Below, in pieces: positions 6,487-12,781 of a stretch of DNA of 12,781 bases. The DNA comes from SSC3 sp035477015 (lineage in GTDB: Bacteria; Actinomycetota; Actinomycetes; Propionibacteriales; Nocardioidaceae). The stretch is from assembly GCA_035477015.1 (NCBI GenBank), contig DATILB010000465.1, positions 1-12,781 on the forward strand. The letters run 5' to 3'. Under the pieces are notes generated by a model, which ran no database searches, was not told the DNA's origin, and saw only the letters and a program-made list of their open reading frames with translations. Within the stretch, counting starts at the first letter, position 1. The number at the start of each line of letters is the position of its first letter. A program made the translations under genes and the position numbers.

Positions 6487-7991
6487 TGACCCACGATCCG
6501 ACCAAGGTGAGTGCCGCGGGCCTCGCCAACCTGCTGGCCGACGGGGACACCACTAGCGTGGAGGTCACCCAGGCGTTCCTCAACCGGATCGATGCCGTCG
6601 ACGGCCCGGTCCACGCCTTCCTGCACGTCGACGCGGAGGGAGCCCTCCGGGCCGCCCGCGAGTCGGACGAGCGTCGTGCTGCGGGGTCCCTGCTGTCGGT
6701 GATGGACGGTGTCCCGATCGCGGTCAAGGACGTCCTGACGACGATCGGGCTGCCCACCACCTGCGGATCGAAGATCCTCGAGGGCTGGGTTCCTCCGTAC
6801 GACGCAACCGTCGTCGCGCGGCTGAAGGCTGCCGGCCTGCCCATTCTGGGCAAGACCAACATGGACGAGTTCGCCATGGGCAGCTCGACCGAGCACTCGG
6901 CGTACGGCCCGACCCGGAACCCCTGGGACCTCTCGCGCATCCCGGGTGGCTCGGGTGGTGGGTCCGCAGCCGCAGTCGCCGCGCACGAAGCGCCCTGGGC
7001 GATCGGCACCGACACCGGTGGCTCGATCCGTCAGCCGGGCGCGGTCACAGGCACGGTCGGCGTGAAGCCGACGTACGGCGGCGTGAGCCGCTACGGCCTG
7101 GTGGCGATGGCCAACTCGCTCGACCAGGCCGGTCCCGTGACCCGCACCGTGCTTGACTCCGCGCTGCTGCACGAGATCATCGGCGGCCACGACCCGCTGG
7201 ACTCGACCTCGATCAACGCACCCCTGCCTGCCCTCTCGGACGCGGCTCGCGAGGGTGCCAACGGCGACATGTCCGGCGTACGCATCGGCGTCATCAAGGA
7301 GCTCAGCGGCGAGGGCTACCAGCCCGGCGTCCAGGCGCGCTTCGACGAGGCCGTGGAGCTGCTGGTCAAGGCCGGGGCGGAGACCGTCGAGGTGTCCTGC
7401 CCTTCGTTCAAGCACGCTCTCGCTGCGTACTACCTGATCATGCCGTCGGAGGCCTCAAGCAACCTCGCCCGCTTCGACGCAATGCGCTACGGCATCCGAG
7501 TCGTCCCAGACGGCGACCCGTCCGCAGAGGACGTCATGCGGGCCACCCGTGACGCGGGCTTCGGCGACGAGGTGAAGCGCCGCATCATCCTGGGCACCTA
7601 CGCCCTGTCGAGCGGCTACTACGACGCCTACTACGGACAGGCGCAGAAGGTCCGGACCCTGATCAGCCGCGACTTCGAGGCGGCGTTCGCGCAGGTCGAC
7701 GTACTCGTGTCGCCGACGGCTCCGACGACGGCGTTCCCGATCGGGGAGAAGCTCGACGACCCGGTGGCCATGTACCTCAACGACGTCGCCACTATCCCGG
7801 CCAACCTCGCCGGAGTGCCTGCCATGTCCCTGCCGAGCGGGCTCGCCGACGAGGACGGCCTCCCGGCGGGCTTCCAGCTCATCGCGCCGGCGCTGGCCGA
7901 CGACCGGCTGTACCGCGTGGGAGCCGCCCTCGAGGCGCTCCTGCTCCAGCAGTGGGGCGGCCCGCTGACCGCACCGGAGGTGACGGCATGA
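6486..7991 (+). CDS. gatA: Asp-tRNA(Asn)/Glu-tRNA(Gln) amidotransferase subunit A (glutaminase)
   Basis: GatA hydrolyses glutamine and delivers the ammonia through a tunnel to GatB. This complete 501-residue protein belongs to the amidase-signature family. The Ser-cisSer-Lys triad is intact: Lys81 (GVPIAVKDVL), Ser156 (IPGGSGGGSAAA) and nucleophile Ser180 (GTDTGGSIRQP). The spacing matches characterised GatA proteins. The signature reads GGSGGGS where GGSSGGS is more usual; the Ser-to-Gly change falls next to the catalytic residue, not on it. Start ATG at 6486 overlaps the gatC stop by one base and is preceded by GGAGG at 6477-6481. The last codons overlap gatB by 4 bases, so the three subunits are likely made in step. 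Confidence 0.97.
   Translation: MTHDPTKVSAAGLANLLADGDTTSVEVTQAFLNRIDAVDGPVHAFLHVDAEGALRAARESDERRAAGSLLSVMDGVPIAVKDVLTTIGLPTTCGSKILEGWVPPYDATVVARLKAAGLPILGKTNMDEFAMGSSTEHSAYGPTRNPWDLSRIPGGSGGGSAAAVAAHEAPWAIGTDTGGSIRQPGAVTGTVGVKPTYGGVSRYGLVAMANSLDQAGPVTRTVLDSALLHEIIGGHDPLDSTSINAPLPALSDAAREGANGDMSGVRIGVIKELSGEGYQPGVQARFDEAVELLVKAGAETVEVSCPSFKHALAAYYLIMPSEASSNLARFDAMRYGIRVVPDGDPSAEDVMRATRDAGFGDEVKRRIILGTYALSSGYYDAYYGQAQKVRTLISRDFEAAFAQVDVLVSPTAPTTAFPIGEKLDDPVAMYLNDVATIPANLAGVPAMSLPSGLADEDGLPAGFQLIAPALADDRLYRVGAALEALLLQQWGGPLTAPEVTA
7976..7983 (+). promoter_or_regulatory. Strong ribosome binding site of gatB inside gatA
   Basis: GGAGGTGA (7976-7983) lies within the last gatA codons; its GGAGG core is 7 bases before the gatB ATG at 7988. 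It fixes the gatB start against the in-frame ATG at 7952, which would lengthen the protein by 12 residues lying inside gatA. Confidence 0.75.
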
Positions 7992-9481
7992 CCACCACGC
8001 AGTTGTCCTTCGAAGAGGCCATCGAGAGGTTCGACCCGGTCCTCGGCCTCGAGGTGCACGTCGAGCTCAACACCGCGTCCAAGATGTTCTGCGGCTGCGC
8101 AACCGAGTTCGGTGCCGAGCCCAACTCCCAGGTCTGCCCGACCTGCCTCGGCCTGCCCGGCTCGATGCCGGTGGTCAACGCCAAGGCCGTCGAGTCCGCG
8201 ATCCGCATCGGCCTGGCGCTGAACTGCCAGATCGCCGAGTGGTGCCGCTTCGCGCGGAAGAACTACTTCTACCCGGACATGCCGAAGAACTTCCAGACCT
8301 CGCAGTACGACGAGCCGATCGCGTTCGACGGCTTCACCGAGGTGGAGGTGGAGGGCGAGACCTACCGCATCCCGATCGAGCGCGCGCACATGGAGGAGGA
8401 CACCGGCAAGTCGCTGCACGTGGGCGGCGAGACCGGCCGCATCCATGGCGCGGACTACTCGCTCGTCGACTACAACCGCGCCGGCATCCCCCTCATCGAG
8501 ATCGTGACCAAGCCGATCGAGGGCACCGGCGCGAAGGCACCGCTGGTCGCGAAGGCGTACGTCGCGCACCTGCGCGAGCTGCTCCTCGGCCTCGGCGTCT
8601 CAGACGTCCGCATGGAGCAGGGCTCGCTCCGCTGCGACGTGAACCTCTCGCTGCGCCCGTCGCCCGACGCGCCGCTGGGCACCCGCACGGAGACCAAGAA
8701 CGTCAACTCGCTGCGCTCGGTCGAGCGCGCGGTCCGCTTCGAGGCTGCCCGGCACGCCGGCGTACTCCTCGATGGCGGCTCGATCCTGCAGGAGACCCGG
8801 CACTTCCACGAGGACACCGGGATCACCACCCCAGGACGCGAGAAGTCCGACGCGGACGACTACCGCTACTTCCCGGAGCCCGACCTCGTGCCTGTCGCGC
8901 CGGCCAAGGACTGGGTGGAGTCGCTGAAGGCGTCGTTGCCCGAGCCGCCGCGCGAGCGCCGGGCTCGGCTGCAGACCGACTGGGGCTTCTCCGACCTGGA
9001 GATGCGCGACACCGTCGGCGCCGGTGCCCTCGCCCTTGTCGAGGAGACCGTCGCCGCCGGTGCCGCCCCCCAGCCCGCACGGAAGTGGTGGCTCTCCGAG
9101 CTAGCCCGCCGCGCCAACGAGCAGGGCGTCGAGCTTACGGAGCTGCCCATCACCCCCGCCGGCGTCGCCCGCATCCAGGCCCTGGTCGACGAAGGTGCGA
9201 TCAACGACAAGCTCGCCCGCCAGGTCTTCGACGGCGTACTCGCCGGCGAGGGCACGCCCGACGACGTCGTCGCCGCCCGAGGGCTTGCTGTCGTCTCCGA
9301 CGAGGGTGCCCTCTCCGAGGCCGTCGACCGCGCCATCGCCGCCAACCCCGAGGTCGCCGACAAGATCCGCGAGGGCAAGGTGGCTGCCGCCGGGGCCCTG
9401 ATCGGCTCCGTCATGCAGGAGATGAAGGGCCAGGCCGACGCCGGGCGCGTCCGCGAGCTGATCCTGGAGAAGCTGACCTAG
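7988..9481 (+). CDS. gatB: Asp-tRNA(Asn)/Glu-tRNA(Gln) amidotransferase subunit B
   Basis: GatB binds the misacylated tRNA, activates the Glu or Asp side chain with ATP and amidates it with ammonia from GatA. The 497-residue product is of normal length. The catalytic cradle domain begins FDPVLGLEVHVELNT and holds the zinc-site cysteines Cys35, Cys37, Cys50 and Cys53 (FCGC, CPTC), followed by LGLPGSMPVVN. Further family motifs are YFYPDMPKNFQTSQYD, HMEEDTGKS and DYNRAGIPLIEIVT. The helical linker and C-terminal YqeY-like tail domain, which contacts tRNA, occupy about 350-497 and end in IGSVMQEMKGQADAGRVRELI. The ATG overlaps the gatA stop (ATGA). A large nested inverted repeat follows 5 bases after the stop and probably ends the operon. 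Confidence 0.97.
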   Translation: MTTTQLSFEEAIERFDPVLGLEVHVELNTASKMFCGCATEFGAEPNSQVCPTCLGLPGSMPVVNAKAVESAIRIGLALNCQIAEWCRFARKNYFYPDMPKNFQTSQYDEPIAFDGFTEVEVEGETYRIPIERAHMEEDTGKSLHVGGETGRIHGADYSLVDYNRAGIPLIEIVTKPIEGTGAKAPLVAKAYVAHLRELLLGLGVSDVRMEQGSLRCDVNLSLRPSPDAPLGTRTETKNVNSLRSVERAVRFEAARHAGVLLDGGSILQETRHFHEDTGITTPGREKSDADDYRYFPEPDLVPVAPAKDWVESLKASLPEPPRERRARLQTDWGFSDLEMRDTVGAGALALVEETVAAGAAPQPARKWWLSELARRANEQGVELTELPITPAGVARIQALVDEGAINDKLARQVFDGVLAGEGTPDDVVAARGLAVVSDEGALSEAVDRAIAANPEVADKIREGKVAAAGALIGSVMQEMKGQADAGRVRELILEKLT

Positions 9482-9485
9482 GACC

Positions 9486-9578
9486 GCTGAGACGTCCCAA
9501 AGAGACGCTCAAACGCATCGAGACGTCGCCTCAGGCGACGTCTCGATGCGTTTTCGCGTCTCTGCGCGACGTCTCAGC
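9486..9578. terminator. 93-base triple nested inverted repeat, bidirectional terminator
   Basis: Three pairs of perfect arms share one centre. The inner 21-bp arms (9511-9531 / 9533-9553) leave a single central base, C9532. The middle 8-bp arms are AGAGACGC / GCGTCTCT (9501-9508 / 9556-9563). The outer 11-bp arms are GCTGAGACGTC / GACGTCTCAGC (9486-9496 / 9568-9578). Small loops of 2 to 4 bases separate them, so 40 of the 46 positions per side can pair. The inner stem is followed by TTTT (9551-9554) on the plus strand and TTT on the minus strand, so it can end both gatB and the convergent small gene. The outer arm runs over the latter's TGA stop (9576-9574). The motif GAGACG/CGTCTC recurs six times. 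Confidence 0.88.
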
Positions 9579-9825
9579 TGCCTTCGGTGACCGGGTACAG
9601 GTGATCGGCCAGCAGGCCATGCGCTTCCTTGTGTACGGCGGCCGCGGCCTCGGCGTCGGGCGCCTCGACCAGGCAGAAGACCTTGCCGTTGGTCTCGTCG
9701 ACCCAGTAGCGGTGGTACTGCACGCCGTACTGCTCCTGGATGGCCAGGTCCTTCTTGTGCGCCTCCGCGACGTCGGTCGCCGTGGCGCCGGGCAGGTTCT
9801 CGTGTACGTCCATGAAGAGAGGCAT
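9574..9825 (-). CDS. Small SCO4226-type (DUF4242) nickel-binding family protein
   Basis: An 83-residue cytosolic protein of the DUF4242 family, whose studied member SCO4226 of Streptomyces coelicolor binds nickel. Typical family stretches are MPLFMDVHENLPG at the start, YGVQYHRYWVDETNGKVFCLVEAPDAEAA in the middle and VHKEAHGL near the end. It should form a ferredoxin-like alpha/beta fold. Candidate metal ligands are His8, His23, His38, Cys51, His65, His69 and His75; which ones bind cannot be told here. The ATG at 9825 is backed by AGGGAG (9837-9832) 6 bases upstream. Its stop lies inside the outer arm of the nested inverted repeat shared with gatB. It is divergent from the AraC-type regulator, which may control it. 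The true cellular role is not known. Confidence 0.85.
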   Translation of the reverse strand: MPLFMDVHENLPGATATDVAEAHKKDLAIQEQYGVQYHRYWVDETNGKVFCLVEAPDAEAAAAVHKEAHGLLADHLYPVTEGS

Positions 9826-9853
9826 TTGGAACTCCCTAGCTCGTTCGGTTGGT

Positions 9854-9877
9854 CTGACACACTGAGTCTCATGTCAG
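9854..9877. promoter_or_regulatory. Imperfect palindrome, candidate operator between the divergent genes
   Basis: CTGACA (9854-9859) and TGTCAG (9872-9877) flank TGAG-T-CTCA (9863-9871), with three extra bases CAC on the left side. The element sits in the roughly 60-base gap between the DUF4242 gene and the AraC-type gene. It is well placed for control of both promoters by that regulator, but AraC proteins often use direct repeats, so this is tentative. It spans the alternative regulator start at 9871. Confidence 0.35.
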
Positions 9878-9885
9878 GGCTGGAG

Positions 9886-10872
9886 ATGAGCCATGACCGT
9901 GCCCCCGCCGTACCTAGCCCGGTACCCACGCTCGAGGGCTTGCTCGGCGACGTACGGCTGAACGGCGCTGTCTTCCTCCGCGGCCTGTACTCCGAGGCAT
10001 GGGCCTACACCTCACTCACGGCGGAGCAGACCGCCGCGTTGCTCCAGCCGGACGCGCCGCGTGTCGCCCTCTTTCACGTCATCGCGAGTGGGCGCGCCTG
10101 GGTGCGGCTGAACGACGGCCAGAAGCACTGGGCGTACGCCGGCGACGTCGTCGTGCTCCCGTACGGCGACCAGCACACGATGGGCGGCACGCATGATGCG
10201 GAGCCGGTGCTGATCACGACGGTGCTGGACCCCCCGCCCTGGCAGCAGATGCCGATGGTTCGCCACGGTGAGGGCGGCGAGCTCACCGAGCTGGTCTGCG
10301 GCTACCTGGCATCCGACGATCCGCTCTTCGACCCCCGCCTGCGGGCGCTCCCTCCGCTCTTCGTGGTCTCGCCTCCCGAGGGAAGTGCGCGGGACTGGGT
10401 GCGCGCGAGCATCGACTACGCACTGCAGCAGACCACCACGGCGGAGGGTGGCGGGCTCGTTGGTCCGACCCAGCTGCCTGAGCTGCTCGTGCGGGAGGTG
10501 CTGAAGCTTCACCTCGCCTCGGCGCCCGCGGTGGAGAGCGGCTGGCTGTCAGCGCTGAGAGACCCGGTCCTCCGTCCCGCGCTCGCGGCCATCCACGGTT
10601 CACCGGAGCACAAGTGGAGTGTTGCGGCTCTCGCGCAGGAGTCGAACGTCTCCGCATCGCTGCTCGACGAGCGCTTCCGGGTCGTGCTCGAGCTGGCGCC
10701 GATCCGCTACCTCACGCTGTGGCGGATGCACATCGCCGAGGACTTCCTCCGCTCGACGACGTTGAGCGTCGGGGCGATCGCGAGACGGGTGGGCTACGAG
10801 TCCGAGGAGGCCTTCAGTCGCGCCTTCAAGCGCGACCACGGCACCTCACCGGGCGCCTACCGCTCCCATTAG
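9886..10872 (+). CDS. AraC-family transcriptional regulator with N-terminal cupin domain
   Basis: A 328-residue regulator. The N-terminal half (about 25-200) is an AraC-type cupin sensor, with ALFHVIASGRAWVRL and GDVVVLPYGDQHTMGG (87-101), likely binding a small ligand. The C-terminal half carries the two helix-turn-helix motifs: WSVAALAQESNVSASLLDERF (244-264) and TLSVGAIARRVGYESEEAFSRAF (292-314), then the usual HGTSPGAYR end. ATG at 9886 is preferred because AGGG (9876-9879) lies 6 bases upstream. ATG at 9871, five codons earlier, has no binding site and lies in a palindrome, though it is possible. It is divergent from the DUF4242 gene, a probable target, and its stop overlaps tail to tail with the lipoprotein gene. 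The inducer cannot be inferred. Confidence 0.88.
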   Translation: MSHDRAPAVPSPVPTLEGLLGDVRLNGAVFLRGLYSEAWAYTSLTAEQTAALLQPDAPRVALFHVIASGRAWVRLNDGQKHWAYAGDVVVLPYGDQHTMGGTHDAEPVLITTVLDPPPWQQMPMVRHGEGGELTELVCGYLASDDPLFDPRLRALPPLFVVSPPEGSARDWVRASIDYALQQTTTAEGGGLVGPTQLPELLVREVLKLHLASAPAVESGWLSALRDPVLRPALAAIHGSPEHKWSVAALAQESNVSASLLDERFRVVLELAPIRYLTLWRMHIAEDFLRSTTLSVGAIARRVGYESEEAFSRAFKRDHGTSPGAYRSH

Positions 10873-11981
10873 GGGGCAACCACCAGGATCCGGTCGTCCC
10901 CGGCACGCGGGTCCCCGCGACCGTCGCGGTTGCTCGTCGTCACCCACAGGTTGCCGTCGGGCGCGACGACGACGGTCCGAAGCCGTCCGTAGTCGCCGAC
11001 GAAGAAGTCCTCGACCTTGCCAACGCCGTCGTCGGTGACCGGGATGCGCCAGAGTCGCTCGCCGCGCAGCGAGGCGGCCCACAGCGCGCCGTCGAGGAAC
11101 GCCAGCCCGGACGGCGACGCCTCGGACGTGCGCCACTGGACGTACGGGTCGCGGTAGCCCTTGTCGTCGCCCCTGCCCTCATGGACTGGCCAGCCGTAGT
11201 TGCGGCCGGCATCGATGCGGTTGAGCTCGTCCCAGGTGTTCTGACCGAACTCGGAGGCCCACAGCTGACCGCTGTCGTCGAAGGCCAGCCCCTGCACGTT
11301 CCGGTGGCCCATCGTCCACACCGGCGAACCGGCGATCGGGTTGTCCGGCGCAGGATCGCCGTCAGGGGTGATGTGCAGGATCTTCCCGCCGAGGTCGCCG
11401 CGGTCCTGGGCACGCTCCGGTTCGCCGATCTCCCCGGTCGACACGAAGATGTTGCCGTCGGCGTCGAAGAGGAGTCGCCCGCCGTCGTGGATGAAGCCGT
11501 TGGGGATCCCGGTCAGGACGTCGACGGGGTCGCCCAGGCTGCGGCCGTCGTACGCCATCTTGACCACGCGGTTGTCGCCCCTGGTGGTGACGTAGGCGAA
11601 GACCAACCCGTCCTCGTCGTACGACGGGGAGGTGGCGAGCCCCAGCAGACCGGACTCTCCCTCGGGTACGGCCAGCGCAATCCGCCCGACCTCGCGCAGC
11701 CTGCCGGATGGGGCGATTGCGACGACCCGGGTCGTGTCTCGCTCACCGACGAGCGCGGTGCCATCGGGGAGGAACGTCACGCCCCAAGGAGCCTGCAGAC
11801 CCGTCGCAATGGTCCCGACAACGCGCGGTCCCTGCGCATCGAGTGTGGTCCGCGGCTCGCCGACCTGGGTGCTGGGCTGGGGTGCCGACGAGGGAGTGCC
11901 GAGGCCGGTGGGATCGCCGGTGGAGTCATCGGAACAGCCGGCGAGCACGAGCAGGAGTACGACGGCTGCGGCGCGGTTCAC
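10869..11981 (-). CDS. PQQ-type glucose/sorbosone dehydrogenase-like lipoprotein
   Basis: A 370-residue exported protein. Residues 1-16 are a lipoprotein signal with lipobox LAGC and lipidated Cys16, followed by a Ser/Thr/Pro-rich linker to about residue 50. The rest is the six-bladed propeller of the soluble glucose dehydrogenase/sorbosone dehydrogenase family: IATGLQAPWGVTFLPDG, FIHDGGRLLFDADGNIFVSTGE with the probable general base His165, GHRNVQGLAFD (225-235), FGQNTWDELNRID, NYGWP (261-265) and RTVVVAPDGNLWVTTSNRDG. It probably oxidises a sugar aldose at the cell surface with PQQ, but some relatives act on other substrates or bind no PQQ. The start is GTG at 11981. Its TAA shares four bases (TTAG) with the stop of the converging AraC-type gene, with no terminator between. 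Confidence 0.87.
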   Translation of the reverse strand: MNRAAAVVLLLVLAGCSDDSTGDPTGLGTPSSAPQPSTQVGEPRTTLDAQGPRVVGTIATGLQAPWGVTFLPDGTALVGERDTTRVVAIAPSGRLREVGRIALAVPEGESGLLGLATSPSYDEDGLVFAYVTTRGDNRVVKMAYDGRSLGDPVDVLTGIPNGFIHDGGRLLFDADGNIFVSTGEIGEPERAQDRGDLGGKILHITPDGDPAPDNPIAGSPVWTMGHRNVQGLAFDDSGQLWASEFGQNTWDELNRIDAGRNYGWPVHEGRGDDKGYRDPYVQWRTSEASPSGLAFLDGALWAASLRGERLWRIPVTDDGVGKVEDFFVGDYGRLRTVVVAPDGNLWVTTSNRDGRGDPRAGDDRILVVAP

Positions 11982-11988
11982 GCCTTCG

Positions 11989-11994
11989 AACCTA
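11989..11994 (-). promoter_or_regulatory. Possible -10 element for a leaderless lipoprotein mRNA
   Basis: On the minus strand TAGGTT (11994-11989) matches TANNNT and is followed by exactly 7 bases before the GTG start at 11981. This is the same geometry as upstream of gatC. No proper ribosome binding site is present, which favours a leaderless start. No -35 was recognised. The 93-base gap to the next gene also contains two copies of TCGCACCCCG on the minus strand. Confidence 0.35.
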
Positions 11995-12074
11995 CCCGGC
12001 GGTGTCGGGGTGCGACGGGGTATCCGCGGGGTGCGAGGTGGCGCCGGGAGCTGCGTGAGTCCCGTGCGACACGC

Positions 12075-12269
12075 TCAGGCGAGTGCTGCGGTCCGGTTGG
12101 CACGAACCTCGTGCCGGGCAGCTGCCGCCTCGACGAACGCCTCGATCTCGTCGCGTTCGATGCGGAGCTGGGTCAGGGCCGTGGACGCCACCAGCGCGTT
12201 GCGGCGCGCTGCTTGCTGGCTGGCGACCGGCCAGTTCTTGATCGCTTGCAGGAGTTTCCACGGATTCAT
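12075..12269 (-). CDS. Small uncharacterised helical protein
   Basis: A 64-residue protein that I do not recognise. It starts MNPWKLLQAIKNWPVASQQ and continues as one long, strongly helical stretch rich in Ala, Arg and Glu (about residues 17-58), with no cysteine, signal peptide or membrane segment. GGAG lies 5 bases before the ATG at 12269, a good initiation signal. It is oriented like the downstream lipoprotein gene, 93 bases away, and diverges from the BNR-repeat gene over a gap with a CRP-type site. A weak promoter pair TTGACT (12339-12334) and TAGGTT (12313-12308) lies upstream, but with a long 20-base spacer. The binding site and codon pattern suggest a real gene; homology is untested. 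Confidence 0.6.
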   Translation of the reverse strand: MNPWKLLQAIKNWPVASQQAARRNALVASTALTQLRIERDEIEAFVEAAAARHEVRANRTAALA

Positions 12270-12344
12270 GTTGGCTCCGGGGTGGGGGAAGGGCGTTACG
12301 AGGCATAAACCTAGGGGCTGCGCGCTTCCCGCGAGTCAACGCTG

Positions 12345-12371
12345 TGTGACATTCATGTGAACTGCATCACA
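12345..12371. promoter_or_regulatory. CRP/GlxR-type operator, perfect TGTGA-N6-TCACA plus half-site
   Basis: TGTGA (12356-12360), ACTGCA and TCACA (12367-12371) form an exact match to the consensus of CRP-family regulators. A third half-site TGTGA (12345-12349) lies exactly 6 bases further left in direct orientation. The element is centred in the 171-base gap between two divergent genes. If TAGGTT at 12313-12308 is the leftward -10, the palindrome would sit about 62 bases upstream of that transcription start, a usual activator position. A GlxR- or Crp-like protein is the likely ligand; none is encoded in this window. Confidence 0.6.
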
Positions 12372-12440
12372 GGTGGCACGATGAGTTTTGGGGCCGGGAA
12401 CGGTCCACCTAGACGTAAGCACCGTACGCGAGGAGGAGTC

Positions 12441-12781
12441 ATGCCCGAAACCGTGCTGATGATCGGCACTCGCAAGGGGCTCTGGGTGGCCCGCAGCGAC
12501 GACCGGACGAGCTGGGGGGTGAGTGGTCCCGACGAGCTGATGGCCGAGGTGGCCTCGGTCGCGATCGACAAGCGCACCGGCACCCCGCGGCTCTTCGCCG
12601 GCACCAAGCACTGGCACTGGGGGCCGCAGGTGCGCAGGTCAGATGACCTGGGTGCGACCTGGCAGTCCACTCCGGAGGGCGAGGTGCGCTTCCCGGAGGA
12701 CACCGGACGCTCGCTGGAGGCCGTGTGGGCCATCGCGCCCTCACCTTCCGAGCCGGGTGTCGTCTGGGCCGGCACCGAGCC
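12441..12781 (+). CDS. BNR/Asp-box repeat protein, N-terminal part (cut by window edge)
   Basis: The first 113 codons of a rightward gene running off the right edge. The product starts MPETVLMIGTRKGLWVARSD and shows an Asp-box, SDDLGATW (67-74, pattern SxDxGxTW), the mark of BNR repeats in sialidase-like and sortilin-like beta-propellers. LFAGTKHWHWGPQV and VVWAGTE look like neighbouring blade strands. Databases tend to call such actinobacterial proteins 'exo-alpha-sialidase', 'glycosyl hydrolase' or 'BNR/WD40-like repeat protein'; I see no sialidase active-site evidence in this part and no signal peptide, so an enzyme activity is not claimed. The start has a very strong binding site, AGGAGGAG (12431-12438). 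The CRP-type site lies 70 bases upstream. Confidence 0.85.
   Translation, partial: MPETVLMIGTRKGLWVARSDDRTSWGVSGPDELMAEVASVAIDKRTGTPRLFAGTKHWHWGPQVRRSDDLGATWQSTPEGEVRFPEDTGRSLEAVWAIAPSPSEPGVVWAGTE

Noticed and set aside
8239..9885. Long N-terminal extension of the AraC-type regulator through gatB
   Set aside because: The frame happens to stay open across gatB and the palindrome; the upstream residues are Arg/Gly/Pro/Ala shadow sequence.
10614..12308. A 564-residue plus-strand frame across the lipoprotein gene
   Set aside because: It is the shadow of the lipoprotein gene on the opposite strand, which has a lipobox and propeller motifs; the plus frame shows none.
12396..12425. ECF-sigma type promoter (GGGAAC...) before the BNR-repeat gene
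   Set aside because: No CGT-type -10 occurs at the required 15-17 base spacing.

Overview
The window is a GC-rich stretch of an actinobacterial chromosome. A Nocardioides-like member of the Propionibacteriales is my best guess; this rests on GC-rich codon use, GatCAB, the SCO4226-type small protein and the style of the proteins, not on any search. No rRNA, tRNA, CRISPR array, insertion sequence or phage gene was seen.

Left part (1-2773): the first 55 codons of a leftward hypF (hydrogenase maturation) run off the left edge and diverge from ligA, the NAD-dependent DNA ligase. After ligA comes a 295-base, relatively AT-rich gap between convergent genes. It holds a strong rightward terminator, a long hairpin whose loop carries a 10-base tandem repeat, and a 22-codon reading frame with a ribosome binding site. 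It looks like an independent small RNA or small-protein gene and is the least explained part of the window.

Centre-left (2774-6105, minus strand): a translationally coupled two-gene signalling unit. A cytoplasmic PAS-PAS histidine kinase overlaps by 4 bases a three-part protein made of a receiver domain, a thioredoxin-like domain and a thioredoxin-reductase-like flavoprotein. Both redox-active cysteine pairs expected in such an enzyme are missing, so its usual database name is probably misleading. This unit sits antisense between two blocks of housekeeping genes.

Centre (6190-9481): gatC-gatA-gatB, overlapping by 1 and 4 bases, encode the tRNA-dependent amidotransferase. gatC has the layout of a leaderless mRNA. 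The operon ends at a remarkable 93-base set of three nested inverted repeats, which also covers the stop codon of the convergent next gene.

Right part (9574-12781): a small nickel-binding-type protein (minus) diverges from an AraC-family regulator (plus) across a short gap with an imperfect palindrome. The regulator's stop overlaps tail to tail with a PQQ-type sugar dehydrogenase-like lipoprotein (minus). Then comes a small uncharacterised protein (minus), diverging from a BNR/Asp-box repeat protein cut by the right edge. Between these last two lies a perfect TGTGA-N6-TCACA site of the CRP/GlxR type with an extra upstream half-site.
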